Shown in pieces: positions 33,261 to 42,816 of a DNA stretch of 64,000 bases. Location of the stretch: contig NZ_AP023416.1 in the NCBI RefSeq assembly GCF_018326305.1, forward strand, positions 248,001 to 312,000, read 5' to 3'. The notes under the pieces are model-generated. The model was given only the letters and a program-made list of their open reading frames with translations. It had not been told where the DNA came from and did not search any database. The DNA is from Vescimonas fastidiosa (GTDB lineage: Bacteria > Bacillota > Clostridia > Oscillospirales > Oscillospiraceae). The translations under genes and the position numbers were made by a program. Each line of letters opens with the position of its first letter. Position 1 is the first letter of the stretch.

Positions 33261-35069
33261 TCAATCGCTATCCAGCTTGAGTACAGCCATGAAGGCTTCG
33301 GTAGGCACCTGCACCGTGCCGAGATTCCGCATCTTCTTTTTTCCCTCTTTTTGCTTCTCCAGCAGCTTTTTCTTGCGGGTGATATCGCCGCCGTAGCACT
33401 TGGCCAGAACATCCTTTCGCATGGCCTTCACCGTTTCCCGGGCGATGATGCGCCCGCCGATAGCCGCCTGGATGGGGACCTCGAAGAGCTGGCGGGGGAT
33501 ATTATCCTTCAGCTTTTCGCACAGACGGCGGGCCCGGGGATAGGCCTTATCCTTATGGGCGATGAAGCTCAGGGCGTCCACGCCGTCGCCGTTCAGGAGC
33601 AGGTCCACCTTCACCAGGTCACTGGGGCGGTAGCCGGAGAGCTCGTAGTCCAGGCTGGCGTAGCCCTTGGTATTGGCCTTGAGGGTATCGAAGAAATCAT
33701 AGATGATCTCGTTCAGGGGCATTTGATAGTGCAGCTCCACCAGATGGGTGTCCAGGTACTGCATATCCTTGAACTCGCCCCGGCGGTCCTGGCACATGGG
33801 CATGATATTGCCCACATACTCGTTGGGGGTGATGATGGAAACCTTCACATAGGGCTCCTCGGCGTGCTCAATAACGGCGGGGTCGGGATAATTATGGGGG
33901 TTATCCACCTTGACCAGGGTGCCGTCGGTCTTATACACATGATAAATAACGGAGGGGAGGGTGGTGACCAGGTCCAAATTGAACTCCCGCTCCAGCCGCT
34001 CCTGGATGATCTCCATATGGAGCATACCCAAAAAGCCGCAGCGGAAGCCGAAGCCCAAGGCCACGGAGCTTTCCGGCTCGAAGGTCAGGGAGGCATCGTT
34101 GAGCTGGAGCTTTTCCAGGGCGTCCCGGAGGTCCGGATACTTGCTGCCGTCCTCGGTGTAAATGCCGCAGTAGACCATGGACTGGGCGGGACGGTAGCCG
34201 GGCAGGGGCTCCGAGGCGGGATTTTCCGCGTCGGTGACGGTGTCGCCCACCTGGGTATCCTTGACGGTCTTGATGGAGGCGGTGAAGTAGCCCACCTCCC
34301 CGGCCTGCAATGCGTCGGTGGGCTCATTGCCCAGGGGCTTGAGGTAGCCGCACTCCAGGATGGTATACTGGGCGCCGGTAGCCATAAGGCGAATGGTCTG
34401 ACCCCGGCGCAGGGTGCCCTGGCGGATACGGAAATAGACCACCACACCCACATAGGGGTCATACTGGCTGTCGAACACCAGGGCCTGGAGGGGGGCGTTG
34501 GGGTCGCCGCTGGGGGCGGGGACACCCGCCACGATGTCCTCCAATACCGCGTCGATATTCACGCCATTTTTAGCGGAGATCTCCGGGGCATCCAGGGCCG
34601 GCAGGCCGATGATGTCCTCCACCTCCTGCTTGGCCTTCAGGGGATCGGCGGCGGGGAGGTCGATCTTGTTGAAAACGGGAAGAATTTCCAGGTCGTGATC
34701 CAGGGCCAGGTAGGTATTGGCCAGGGTCTGGGCCTCTACCCCCTGGGTGGCGTCCACCACCAGCACCGCCCCCTCGCAGGCGGCCAGGGACCGGGAGACC
34801 TCGTAATTGAAGTCCACATGTCCCGGGGTGTCGATGAGGTTCAGGGCGTAGATTTCCCCGTCCTTCGCCTTATAAAACAGGTGGACGGCCCGGGACTTGA
34901 TGGTGATGCCCCGTTCACGCTCCAGGTCCATATTGTCCAGGAGTTGGTTTTCCATTTCCCGCTGGGGGACGGCGTCGCACTTCTCCAGCAGGCGGTCCGC
35001 CAGGGTGGACTTGCCGTGGTCGATGTGGGCGATGATGGAAAAATTGCGGATGTGGGATTGATCGAACAT
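33261..35069 (-). CDS. lepA: Elongation factor 4 (LepA)
   Basis: 602 residues from ATG at 35069 (GGAGG). G1 [16 protein letters not shown]2 region with RGITIKS, G3 [15 protein letters not shown]4 FNKIDLP, then the LepA-specific C-terminal region ending with the basic [23 protein letters not shown] ribosomal GTPase that back-translocates stalled ribosomes or aids assembly. The open frame continues upstream only through repeat DNA. Confidence 0.97.
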   Translation of the reverse strand: MFDQSHIRNFSIIAHIDHGKSTLADRLLEKCDAVPQREMENQLLDNMDLERERGITIKSRAVHLFYKAKDGEIYALNLIDTPGHVDFNYEVSRSLAACEGAVLVVDATQGVEAQTLANTYLALDHDLEILPVFNKIDLPAADPLKAKQEVEDIIGLPALDAPEISAKNGVNIDAVLEDIVAGVPAPSGDPNAPLQALVFDSQYDPYVGVVVYFRIRQGTLRRGQTIRLMATGAQYTILECGYLKPLGNEPTDALQAGEVGYFTASIKTVKDTQVGDTVTDAENPASEPLPGYRPAQSMVYCGIYTEDGSKYPDLRDALEKLQLNDASLTFEPESSVALGFGFRCGFLGMLHMEIIQERLEREFNLDLVTTLPSVIYHVYKTDGTLVKVDNPHNYPDPAVIEHAEEPYVKVSIITPNEYVGNIMPMCQDRRGEFKDMQYLDTHLVELHYQMPLNEIIYDFFDTLKANTKGYASLDYELSGYRPSDLVKVDLLLNGDGVDALSFIAHKDKAYPRARRLCEKLKDNIPRQLFEVPIQAAIGGRIIARETVKAMRKDVLAKCYGGDITRKKKLLEKQKEGKKKMRNLGTVQVPTEAFMAVLKLDSD

Positions 35070-35097
35070 AGGTATTGACCTCCGATGAATGGGGATT

Positions 35098-35700
35098 TTG
35101 GGGGGTGCAGGGGGGACGGGGACGCGGATTGCCACAGCCAGTGACAGGAGCCGAAGAAATTCGCGTGTCATTCCGAGACCAGTCCGCAGACTGGTCGTGG
35201 GAATCCGTAATACCCCTGCACAAATCCAAAGGGGAACGGATTGCCACAGCCAGTGTGCGCACTGGCTTCGCAATGACAGGGAGTTTTACATGGGGTGCAG
35301 TAGGCGGGCCGATGTAGGCATCGGCCCCTACGGAAGCGCTTGTAGGGGCGGACGACCCTGTCCGCCCAGTCCCGGTAACGCAACACTTTGTAGGGCAGGG
35401 CCCGTGTGCCCTGCCGTGGGTGCGGTGAGGAATCCCCCAGTCACGGCTTCGCCGTGCCAGCCCCCTTTAGGCAAGGGGGCCAAGGGGACGGGGATGCGGA
35501 TTGCCACACCAGTGACAGGGTTTTTGCAAGAGGTGCGGTAGGCGGGCCGATGTGGGGAGCGAACCGAGCGCTGCCAGTGGCAGATGAAGCGAGGTGAGCG
35601 AGTGGCCGCGGTCAAAATTTCCAGCGTCCGCCGTAAGGCAGCGCAGAAATTTTGGGCACCGCAACAGGATCATCGGCCCCTACGAAAGGTTACAAGAAGT
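35098..35700. repeat. Intergenic hairpin mosaic, cluster 7
   Basis: Elements are in the opposite orientation to clusters 2-6: two TCATTGCG units (35165-35207, 35236-35276), CCGATG, GGACGACC, GCAGGGC/GCCCTGC, the CACGGC unit (35429-35482), part of another TCATTGCG unit and the CCGATG hairpin with the 118-nt module. No gene is seen between 35070 and 35732. Confidence 0.85.
35553..35670 (+). repeat. 118-nt module inside hairpin loop, copy 2
   Basis: Exactly between GGGCCGATG (35544-35552) and CATCGGCCCC (35671-35680). Nearly identical to copies 1 and 3 and the same length. Confidence 0.8.
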
Positions 35701-35732
35701 GACTGCGTGCGGGGGCGGGCTGCTGCGCTGCA

Positions 35733-36386
35733 TCAGGGGAGCTTTTTGCAGCGCTCGTCGGTATTATGGACCACCTGGGCCACGCTTTGGCCCAGGCCGG
35801 GATAGGCGGTGAGGGACTCGGCGGTCATGGGGGGGCAGGGCTCTGCCTGAAGGGCCTGCTGGTAGCGCATACGGCTGACGGCCATATCCGCCTCCACCGC
35901 TCCGGCATCAAAGGACACCGCATCCACGCCGAAAAGCTCCTCATTGCCCTTGCCCCGGCGATACAGGTGGCGCAGCAGCAGGTACATGGCCCCGCTGAGA
36001 TAGTCCCCGGCGGCGGTGATGGCGCTGCGGCTGCCGGTTTTGCCCAGGAGGTCAAAGAGGACATTGGCGGTATTCACCACCAGCTTCTTTTGCAGGGTGG
36101 CCATGATGCTGCCCCGAAGATTGCCCTTTTCATCCGTGGAATCATACAAATCATCGGCCACGATGATGGCCCCGTCCCGGCTGAGGGTGCGGCCCAGCAG
36201 ATAGTCCGCCGACACCTGATAGTAGTCGCAGGCCCGGACCACAAAGGCCAGACCCGGCTCGCGGATGCCGTTTTCATAGTGGCTCAAAAGCGCCTGGGAG
36301 ATGCCCAGCTGCGTGGCCGCCTTGCGCTGGGAAATGCCCCGCTCCTGCCGCAGCAGGCTCAGGGTCCGGGAAAAATCCGTTGCCAC
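35733..36386 (-). CDS. XRE-family regulator with a C-terminal helical domain
   Basis: 217 residues. HTH at 5-60: LSLLRQERGISQRKAATQLGISQALLSHYENG, followed by YYQVSADYLLGRT, typical of XRE regulators. The remainder is helical (SIMATLQKKLVVNTANVLFDLLGK, YLSGAMYLLLRHLYRR), perhaps for dimerisation or sensing. Divergent from the peptidase gene at 36586, which it might regulate. Confidence 0.82.
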   Translation of the reverse strand: MATDFSRTLSLLRQERGISQRKAATQLGISQALLSHYENGIREPGLAFVVRACDYYQVSADYLLGRTLSRDGAIIVADDLYDSTDEKGNLRGSIMATLQKKLVVNTANVLFDLLGKTGSRSAITAAGDYLSGAMYLLLRHLYRRGKGNEELFGVDAVSFDAGAVEADMAVSRMRYQQALQAEPCPPMTAESLTAYPGLGQSVAQVVHNTDERCKKLP

Positions 36387-36433
36387 AAGGTCGCCCTCCT
36401 TTCTCTCTCTTCTTTCTCTTATACAGGAAGTAA

Positions 36434-36462
36434 ATTATACCGCACTTTATACGGATTGTAAA
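36434..36462 (-). promoter_or_regulatory. Promoter of the XRE gene
   Basis: On the minus strand TTTACA, 17-bp spacer, TATAAT, about 50 bp before the start. Confidence 0.75.
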
Positions 36463-36515
36463 CGATTTTTTTCGGGGAAATTTGCACAATTACAGGATTT
36501 GCCGTGTATTTTTCC

Positions 36516-36544
36516 TTGACGGAACAGAGGAAATAGAGTATGAT
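36516..36544 (+). promoter_or_regulatory. Promoter of the M23 peptidase gene
   Basis: TTGACG, 17-bp spacer, TATGAT, about 40 bp before the ATG. Confidence 0.7.
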
Positions 36545-36585
36545 TGGTTTGTAACTATTTTGTAACCTTTAGGATGGATATAGAT

Positions 36586-38247
36586 ATGAACGATCAGAAA
36601 AAGCGGGGCCTATTATGGTATCTGGGTGAGCATCCGGATCTTTTGCAGCACTACACCGACCTGCAGGGGTTGGTGCGGCGGGTGCTGCGCTTTTTCCGGC
36701 GGAAGCTGGACCAGGCCCGGCAGGCGCTGCGGTACTTCGGACGGGAGCGCAAGGCCCGGCGGTTTCCGGAGTCGGACCATCGGCTGGCCCAGATGGTGCT
36801 GTTTATTTGGGGAAATCTTCCCCGGATCGGCAGCCGGTTTCGGGAGCGGCTGTACCACCTTCGCCGGCGCAGCATCCGCTTCGGCAGCAAGCGGCGGGCC
36901 TTGTTTGAGAAAATTCGACTGCATCCGGCGCTGTTTCTCGGCTCGGCGGTGGCTGTGGCGGCCATTGCGGTGGTGCTGAGCCTGTACACCATCGGCGTGA
37001 ATGTGTCCTACGACGGCATCAGCCTGGGCACCACCAGCTCCAAGCGGGCGGTGCGCACGGCGGCGGCCAACATCGAGGAGGTCACCCGTGAGGTTTTGGG
37101 CGACGAGAGCTACGCCGTGGACAAATCCCTCCTGCAGCAAGAGACGAAGGTGGTGCTGCGCAGCACCGTGCAGACCCGGCAGGAATTTGAGACACGGCTT
37201 TCCAAGCAGCTGGGCAAGGTGGCCTACGGCTATGTGCTGTATGTGGACGGGGAGCCGGTGGCGGCCACGGAGTATGAGGGCGCTATGGAGGAGCTGCTGG
37301 AGCAGCTGAAAACCGGGTACATCACCGACCGGACCGTGGAGTGCTATTTTGTGGAGAAAACCGAGATCCGGCAGGAATACACCACGGCGGACCTGATGAT
37401 GAATCTGGGCTACATCGCCGAGAAGCTCAACGCCACCAAGGCCGGGGCCGTGACCTACACGGTGCAGGCCGGGGACACCTTCTACGACATCGCTATGGAG
37501 CATGACATGGGCGTGAACACGCTGCTGAATCTGAACCCCGGCTATCAGGCGGACATGATCCATGTGGGCGACACCCTGACCATCAGCAACGCCGTGCCTT
37601 ATCTGACGGTGGTGGATGTGGAGAGGCAGAGCTATCTGCAGGATGTGGCTTACAGCGTGGAATACCAGGATGACTCGTCTATTTACGAGGGCGATTACCG
37701 GGTGCTGAAGGCGGGCACCTACGGCAAGGAGGATGTGACCGCCAATGTGACCTACATCAACGGCACAGAGGTGAGCCGGGATGTGGTGGCGGCGGTGACC
37801 CTGAGCCAGCCCATTGCGGAGCTGCAGGCCCGGGGCACCAAGGAGCGGCCCTCCTGGGCGGCTACGGGCAGCCTGCGCTGGCCCTGCAGCGGCATTATCA
37901 CCTCCTACTTCGGCTACCGGGACATCGGCGTATCCGGCGCCTCCTCTAACCACGGAGCCCTGGACATTGCCGCCGGGTGGGGCACACCCATCTACGCGGC
38001 GGACGGCGGCACCGTCATCTCCTCCGGGTGGGACGGCGGCTACGGCTACCGCATCCGCATTGACCACGGCAACGGCATGGTGACCCTGTACGCCCACTGC
38101 AGCAGCCTGGAGGTGGGCGTGGGCGAGCATGTGTACAAGGGACAGCTCATTGCCTACATGGGCTCCACCGGCATCAGCACCGGCAGCCACTGCCACTTCG
38201 GCGTGTATATTAACGGCACTGCGGTGGACCCGCTGAATTACCTGTGA
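36586..38247 (+). CDS. Cell-wall M23 metallopeptidase with LysM and G5 domains
   Basis: 553 residues. An ATG at 36574 is too close to AGGATGG; 36586 fits better. A basic cytoplasmic head of about 110 residues is followed by one transmembrane helix (LFLGSAVAVAAIAVVLSLYTIG). Outside are a helical region, a LysM domain (VTYTVQAGDTFYDIAMEHDMG ... LNPGY, about 300-345), a G5 domain (about 355-430) and the M23 domain (430-553). Its zinc residues lie in SNHGALDIA and LYAH, and the SHCHFGV motif follows. Likely hydrolyses peptidoglycan cross-bridges at the cell surface. Confidence 0.9.
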   Translation: MNDQKKRGLLWYLGEHPDLLQHYTDLQGLVRRVLRFFRRKLDQARQALRYFGRERKARRFPESDHRLAQMVLFIWGNLPRIGSRFRERLYHLRRRSIRFGSKRRALFEKIRLHPALFLGSAVAVAAIAVVLSLYTIGVNVSYDGISLGTTSSKRAVRTAAANIEEVTREVLGDESYAVDKSLLQQETKVVLRSTVQTRQEFETRLSKQLGKVAYGYVLYVDGEPVAATEYEGAMEELLEQLKTGYITDRTVECYFVEKTEIRQEYTTADLMMNLGYIAEKLNATKAGAVTYTVQAGDTFYDIAMEHDMGVNTLLNLNPGYQADMIHVGDTLTISNAVPYLTVVDVERQSYLQDVAYSVEYQDDSSIYEGDYRVLKAGTYGKEDVTANVTYINGTEVSRDVVAAVTLSQPIAELQARGTKERPSWAATGSLRWPCSGIITSYFGYRDIGVSGASSNHGALDIAAGWGTPIYAADGGTVISSGWDGGYGYRIRIDHGNGMVTLYAHCSSLEVGVGEHVYKGQLIAYMGSTGISTGSHCHFGVYINGTAVDPLNYL

Positions 38248-38285
38248 CGCGCAAGGCCCACAAAAACGATAAAAAATATAAAACA

Positions 38286-38318
38286 GGAAGCGTCCGAGAG
38301 GGAATCTCGGACGCTTCC
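38286..38318. terminator. Bidirectional terminator
   Basis: GGAAGCGTCCGAGA pairs perfectly with TCTCGGACGCTTCC around GGGAA. T-rich on the minus side, ending the metG-nitroreductase transcript; also downstream of the M23 gene. Confidence 0.85.
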
Positions 38319-38342
38319 GTGTTTACTATGGATATTAGCCTC

Positions 38343-38858
38343 TTACAGCTCGGTATAAAATTCCTCCAGGGGCTTGCGCTGGGTATGGAGCTTGCTGGGG
38401 TGGGCGTCCGGGGCGGGATAGCCTACGGGGAGGAGGGCGATGGGGGTGCGGCCGGCCAGCTCCGGCAGCGCAAGTGCCAGCTTCTCCGGGTCAAACACGC
38501 CCACATAGGTGCTGCCCAGGCCCAGGTCCGCCGCCTGCAGCATGATCTGGGCGGTGGCGATGGCGGCGTCGATTTCGCCGTGGTTTTTCCCGTCGATACC
38601 CGTGCGCACCCAGGCGGCGGCCGGGTCGTAGCACACCACCAGCACCACCGGGGCGCCGAAGTGCATGGTGGTGCAGCGGTCTACCCGGGCCAGGGCATCC
38701 GGGCTTTTGCACACCAGGAGATACTGGGGCTGGTTATTATGGGCCGTGGGGGCGGACTGGGCCGCCTGCAGCAGCAGGCGCAGCTTCTCCTCCTCGATGG
38801 GCCGGGGGTCAAACTTCCGCAGGGAATAGCGGGCCAGAGCCAATTCGTTAAAATTCAT
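38343..38858 (-). CDS. Nitroreductase-family flavoprotein
   Basis: 171 residues from ATG at 38858 with GAGGTGAG. Starts FNELALARYSLRKFDPRPIEEEKL, the usual nitroreductase entry with Arg-Ser-x-Arg for FMN phosphate, then APTAHNNQPQYLLVC and GLGSTYVGVFDPEKL. FMN-dependent reductase of unknown substrate. Starts ten bases after the metG stop, so it is the second gene of that operon and may share its T-box control. Confidence 0.88.
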   Translation of the reverse strand: MNFNELALARYSLRKFDPRPIEEEKLRLLLQAAQSAPTAHNNQPQYLLVCKSPDALARVDRCTTMHFGAPVVLVVCYDPAAAWVRTGIDGKNHGEIDAAIATAQIMLQAADLGLGSTYVGVFDPEKLALALPELAGRTPIALLPVGYPAPDAHPSKLHTQRKPLEEFYTEL

Positions 38859-38868
38859 ATTTCTCACC

Positions 38869-40833
38869 TCAGCAGAGCTTTGCGCCGGCGGGGATGGAGT
38901 CGTCCAGCAGCAGCAGGTGCAGCTTTTCCTCGCCCTTTTCCTTGTGTACGGCGGAAATGAGCATGCCGCAGGAGGGAATGCCCATCATCTTCCGGACGGG
39001 GAGATTCAAAATGGCCACGGCGGTCTTGCCCACCAGGTCCTCCGGCTCATAGTAGTGATGGATGCCGGAGACGATGGTGCGGTCGGTGCCGGAGCCGTCG
39101 TCCAGGGTGAACTTCAGGAGCTTATCGCTCTTTTTCACCGCCTCGCAGGCCTTGATTTTCACGGCCCGGAAATCGGAGCGGCAGAAGGTGTCGAAGTCTA
39201 CCTCCTCCTGCTCGAAGGGCTCCACCTCCAGGTCGGGGAGGGCGGCCTTCTTCTGCGCCTCCTGGAGGGCGGTGAGCTCCGCCAGGGCCTTCTCGGCGTC
39301 CAGGCGGGGGAAGAGGGCCTCGCCCTTGCGGACGGTGACGGTATCGTTCAGATGGCCCCAGGTCTCGGCGCTCTCCCAGGTGCGGCAGCCCTGGCAGGCA
39401 CCGATCTGGTCGAAGATCTTGTCGCAGCTGGCGGGAATAAAGGGGGTGAGCAGGACGGTGCAGATGCGCACGGTCTCCAGCAGGTTATAAAGCACCGTGG
39501 CAAGGCGGGCCTCCTTGCCCTCCTCCTTGGCCAGCTTCCAGGGGGCGTTTTCGTCGATATACTTATTAGCCCGGTCGATGACCTTGAAAATCTCCTCCAG
39601 GCCGTTTTGCAGCTGGAGCTTATCCATCTCCGCCTGGTAGCGGCCCCGGAGGGCGGTGGCCAGGTCCTTCAGCTCCCCATCGGCGGGGCTATCCTCCCGG
39701 GCCTCGGGCAGGGTGCCGCCGAAATACTTCTCCACCATGGCGCAGGTGCGGCTGACCAGGTTCCCCAGGTCGTTGGCCAGGTCTACATTGATGGTGTTAA
39801 TCAGCAGCTCATTGGAGAAATTGCCGTCGGTGCCGAAGGGGAAGGTGCGCAGCAGGAAGAAGCGCAGGGCATCCACCCCGAACAGCTCCGCCAGCACATA
39901 GGGGTCCACCACATTGCCCTTGGACTTGGACATCTTGCCGCCGTCGATAACCAGCCAGCCGTGGCCGTACACATGCTTGGGCAGGGGCATTTCCATGCTC
40001 ATGAGCATGGCGGGCCAGATGATGGAGTGGAAACGGACGATCTCCTTGCCCACAATGTGATAATCCGCGGGCCAATACTTATCGTAATCATCGTACTGCT
40101 CGTTGCAGAAGCCCAGGGCGGTGCAGTAGTTGAACAGGGCATCCACCCACACATAGACCACATGGCCCGGGTCAAAGTCCACGGGAATGCCCCAGGTGAA
40201 GCTGGTGCGGCTGACGCACAGGTCCTCCAGGCCGGGCTTGATGAAGTTATTGACCATCTCGTTGACACGGCTGCGGGGCTGGAGGAAGTCGGTATCCTCC
40301 AGGAGATGCTGCACCCGGTCTGCGTACTTGCTCAGGCGGAAGAAGTAGGCCTCCTCCTGGGCATCGTGGACCTCCCGGCCGCAGTCGGGACACTTGCCGT
40401 CCACCAGCTGGCTCTCGGTCCAGAAGCTCTCGCAGGGGGTGCAGTACTTACCCTTATAGGCGCCCTTATAAATATCGCCCTTTTCGTACATCTTCTTGAA
40501 GATCTTCTGCACGGCGCGGCAGTGATAGTCGTCGGTGGTGCGGATGAAGCGGTCATTGGAAATATTCATCAGCTTCCAAAGATCCCGCACACCCTTTTCG
40601 CCGTTTACGATCTTATCCACAAAGGCCTGGGGGGTCATGCCCGCCTCCTGGGCCTTGGTCTCGATCTTCTGGCCATGCTCATCGGTACCGGTGAGGAACA
40701 TGACATCGTAGCCCTGGAGGCGCTTGTAGCGGGCGATGGCATCCGTGGCCACGGTGCAGTAGCTATGGCCGATGTGGAGCTTGTCGGAGGGGTAATAGAT
40801 GGGGGTGGTGATGTAGAACGTTTTCTTTTCCAT
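38869..40833 (-). CDS. metG: Methionyl-tRNA synthetase
   Basis: 654 residues, ribosome site AAAAGGAG. Class I signature PSDKLHIGHSY and KMSKSKGN. The zinc-binding insert uses CTPCESFW and CPDCGRE, an anticodon-binding helical region follows, and a C-terminal Trbp111-like tRNA-binding domain (about 555-654: FDTFCRSDFRAVKIKACEAV) completes the usual Firmicute length. A T-box leader lies upstream on the same strand but 450 bp of repeat DNA separates it from the start codon. Confidence 0.97.
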   Translation of the reverse strand: MEKKTFYITTPIYYPSDKLHIGHSYCTVATDAIARYKRLQGYDVMFLTGTDEHGQKIETKAQEAGMTPQAFVDKIVNGEKGVRDLWKLMNISNDRFIRTTDDYHCRAVQKIFKKMYEKGDIYKGAYKGKYCTPCESFWTESQLVDGKCPDCGREVHDAQEEAYFFRLSKYADRVQHLLEDTDFLQPRSRVNEMVNNFIKPGLEDLCVSRTSFTWGIPVDFDPGHVVYVWVDALFNYCTALGFCNEQYDDYDKYWPADYHIVGKEIVRFHSIIWPAMLMSMEMPLPKHVYGHGWLVIDGGKMSKSKGNVVDPYVLAELFGVDALRFFLLRTFPFGTDGNFSNELLINTINVDLANDLGNLVSRTCAMVEKYFGGTLPEAREDSPADGELKDLATALRGRYQAEMDKLQLQNGLEEIFKVIDRANKYIDENAPWKLAKEEGKEARLATVLYNLLETVRICTVLLTPFIPASCDKIFDQIGACQGCRTWESAETWGHLNDTVTVRKGEALFPRLDAEKALAELTALQEAQKKAALPDLEVEPFEQEEVDFDTFCRSDFRAVKIKACEAVKKSDKLLKFTLDDGSGTDRTIVSGIHHYYEPEDLVGKTAVAILNLPVRKMMGIPSCGMLISAVHKEKGEEKLHLLLLDDSIPAGAKLC

Positions 40834-40924
40834 GGGTGTATCTCCTTTTCCGCCGCTCCGAATGGAAGAGCGGCTTAAAATTGTAGATGGGATTTTGCAA
40901 GGGGGCGGTGGGTTTCCTGTGGTG

Positions 40925-41278
40925 CGTAGGGGAGGGGCTTTGCCCCTCCCGCGGGCGACCGCAAGGGTCGCCCCTACGGAGGGTTACAAGAGGCGCGGTG
41001 AGACGGGCCGATGTAGGCATCGGCCCCTACGGTGTGTTTACCGATAGGATTTCGTAGGGGGCGATGCCCACATCGCCCCGCGTCCGTTACAAGGGGTGCG
41101 GTGCGGGGAAGGAATCCCCCAGTCACGGCTTCGCCGTGCCAGCCCCCTTTAGGCAAGGGGGCCGAGGGGACGGGGGGACGGATTGCCACAGCCAGTGTGC
41201 GCACTGGCTTCGCAATGACACATTACAAGAAGTGCGGTGGGCGGGCCGATGTGACCATCGGCCCCTACGAAAGGGTTT
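40925..41278. repeat. Intergenic hairpin mosaic, cluster 8 (between T-box and metG)
   Basis: GAGGGGC/GCCCCTC, GCGACC/GGTCGC, CCGATG, GGGCGATG-CCCA-CATCGCCC, the CACGGC unit (41113-41166), a TCATTGCG unit (41183-41223) and a CCGATG unit with a different loop. All of it lies within what should be the untranslated leader of metG. Confidence 0.85.
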
Positions 41279-41282
41279 GTGC

Positions 41283-41560
41283 CCCGGGCAAAAAACAAAA
41301 TCGCCCCCGGCTTTTGCCAAGGACGATGCGCTGCACCGTGGTACCACCTTGCTTCGCGGCCTGCTCACGCAGGCGGCCTTATGAAGTGTCGCTACACTTC
41401 CGCGCTGTTACGGGCGCGCCCGTCCGAGCCTAAGGCCCAGGAGGCCCTCGACCCGGCGGCTCCGGAGCCATGTTCCCCCGTCCGTCCCGCGCCCGCTTTC
41501 ACCTACTCGGGCTCTCTTGGGCGGTCTGCCAACGGGGTACTCTTTCCTTCACTGCCATTT
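41283..41560 (-). ncRNA. T-box riboswitch leader, probably for metG
   Basis: Read on the minus strand: GTGAAGGAAAGAGTAC and AGAGAGCC at the start of stem I, the specifier region GGAACATGGCTCCGGAG, the T-box sequence AAGGTGGTACCACGG (41336-41350) and a terminator. The codon in the specifier loop can be read as AUG (Met, fitting metG) or, one base earlier, CAU. Uncharged tRNA pairing with the T-box would melt the terminator and allow reading into metG. Confidence 0.85.
41290..41326 (-). terminator. T-box terminator
   Basis: Minus strand ATCGTCCTTGGC-AAAA-GCCGGGGGCGAT then TTTGTTTTTT: the regulated terminator of the T-box. Confidence 0.85.
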
Positions 41561-41565
41561 TGAAC

Positions 41566-41647
41566 CTGTCGAAAATTCCTTCGGAATTTTCCGACAAAAG
41601 GCTTTTAATTTTTTTCCGCCTGCGGGCGGAAAACTCTGCGAGGCTTT
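41566..41647. repeat. CGACAAAAG hairpin element, copy 2
   Basis: CTGTCGAAAATTCC-TTCG-GAATTTTCCGACA followed by AAAAGG, then CCGCC-TGCG-GGCGG and AACTCTGCGAGG. Same two-part structure as at 62491 and 63016. Lies in the 5' part of the T-box transcript. Confidence 0.65.
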
Positions 41648-41683
41648 TATGCTTTCGCGTTTTAGCCTTTGTCATTCCTTATT

Positions 41684-41712
41684 ATATTATTCTACCGGGG
41701 CGGCTTTGTCAA
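41684..41712 (-). promoter_or_regulatory. Promoter of the T-box/metG transcript
   Basis: Minus strand TTGACA, 17-bp spacer, TAATAT, upstream of the T-box stem I. Confidence 0.7.
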
Positions 41713-41720
41713 TATTTTTG

Positions 41721-41749
41721 TTGGGTTTTGAAACGGGCTGTGCTATAAT
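41721..41749 (+). promoter_or_regulatory. Promoter of xthA
   Basis: TTGGGT, 17-bp spacer, TATAAT, 28 bp before the ATG; divergent from the T-box promoter. Confidence 0.7.
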
Positions 41750-41777
41750 GGCAAAAAAGACCCGGAAGGAGCGACCT

Positions 41778-42533
41778 ATGAAACTTGTAAGCTGGAATGT
41801 AAACGGACTGCGTGCAGCCCTGGGCAAGGGCTTTTTGGACTATGTGGCGGCGGAGGATCCGGATGTGATCTGCCTGCAGGAGACGAAGCTGCAGCCGGAG
41901 CAGGCGGTTTTCGACCTGCCGGGCTACCACCGCTATTTTAACTCCGCCGACAAAAAGGGGTACTCCGGAACGGCCATTCTCACGAAAACCGAGCCCCTGT
42001 CCGTGACCTATGACTTCGGGGACGATATGCACCGCCACGAGGGACGGATCATCACGGCGGAGTACCCGGCCTTTTACCTGGTGTGCTGCTACACCCCCAA
42101 CAGCCAGGACGGGCTGAAGCGCCTTCCCTACCGGATGCAGTGGGAGGACGACCTGCGCGCCTATCTCCGGGAGCTGGACGGGAAAAAGCCCGTGGTCTAC
42201 TGCGGCGACCTGAATGTGGCCCACCGGGAGATCGACCTGAAAAATCCCAAGACCAACCGCCAAAACCCCGGCTTTTCCGACCAGGAGCGGGAGAAAATGT
42301 CGGTGCTTCTGGACGCGGGCTTCGTGGACACCTTCCGCTACCTTCACGGCGATGTCACGGACCGCTACTCCTGGTGGAGCTATCGCTTCCACGCCAGGGA
42401 CAAAAATGTGGGGTGGCGCATTGACTACTTCATTGTATCCCAGCGGCTCAAGGACAAGGTGAAGGCAGCGGACATCCGCGACAACATTTTTGGAAGCGAT
42501 CACTGCCCGGTCTATTTGGAACTGGAGGTTTAA
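41778..42533 (+). CDS. xthA: Exodeoxyribonuclease III
   Basis: 251 residues from ATG at 41778 (GAAGGAG). Catalytic motifs: SWNVNGLRAA, CLQETKLQ with metal Glu, RIITAEYPAFYLVCCYTPN, GDLNVAHREIDL with Asp/Asn, RYSWWSYRF and terminal GSDHCPVYLEL with the catalytic His. AP endonuclease and 3' exonuclease for base-excision repair. Followed with one base between by a monooxygenase-like gene, then tatD. Confidence 0.95.
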   Translation: MKLVSWNVNGLRAALGKGFLDYVAAEDPDVICLQETKLQPEQAVFDLPGYHRYFNSADKKGYSGTAILTKTEPLSVTYDFGDDMHRHEGRIITAEYPAFYLVCCYTPNSQDGLKRLPYRMQWEDDLRAYLRELDGKKPVVYCGDLNVAHREIDLKNPKTNRQNPGFSDQEREKMSVLLDAGFVDTFRYLHGDVTDRYSWWSYRFHARDKNVGWRIDYFIVSQRLKDKVKAADIRDNIFGSDHCPVYLELEV

Positions 42534-42534
42534 T

Positions 42535-42813
42535 ATGCTGAAATTATCTGTGAATTACTTTGCAAAGCCCGGACGGCGGGAGGAATTTTTGCGCCGTGTG
42601 GTGGAGGAGGGCATTCTCACGGCCATTCGCCGGGAGGAGGGCTGCCTGCGGTACGACTACTATCTCTCCTGCCAGAATGAGGACGAAATCCTCCTGCTGG
42701 AGCAGTGGGACACCGACGAGCACCAGCGCATACACATGGAGCAGGAGCACATGAAGCGCCTGCGGGTCATCAAGGACGAGTGCATCGCCGAGACGAAGCT
42801 GAATCGGGACTGA
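42535..42813 (+). CDS. Antibiotic biosynthesis monooxygenase-like (ABM) protein
   Basis: 92 residues from ATG at 42535 (TGGAGG). Ferredoxin-like ABM pattern: VNYFAKPGRREEFLRRV, then EEGCLRYDYYLSCQNEDEILLLEQW and HMEQEHMKRL. Small dimeric proteins of this type act on quinone-like compounds or haem, or have unknown roles. Between xthA and tatD in one operon. Confidence 0.8.
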   Translation: MLKLSVNYFAKPGRREEFLRRVVEEGILTAIRREEGCLRYDYYLSCQNEDEILLLEQWDTDEHQRIHMEQEHMKRLRVIKDECIAETKLNRD

Positions 42814-42816
42814 GCC

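Noticed and set aside
35070..35273. Upstream extension of lepA
   Set aside because: The added 68 codons are translated repeat DNA; the ATG at 35069 has GGAGG and matches the family start.
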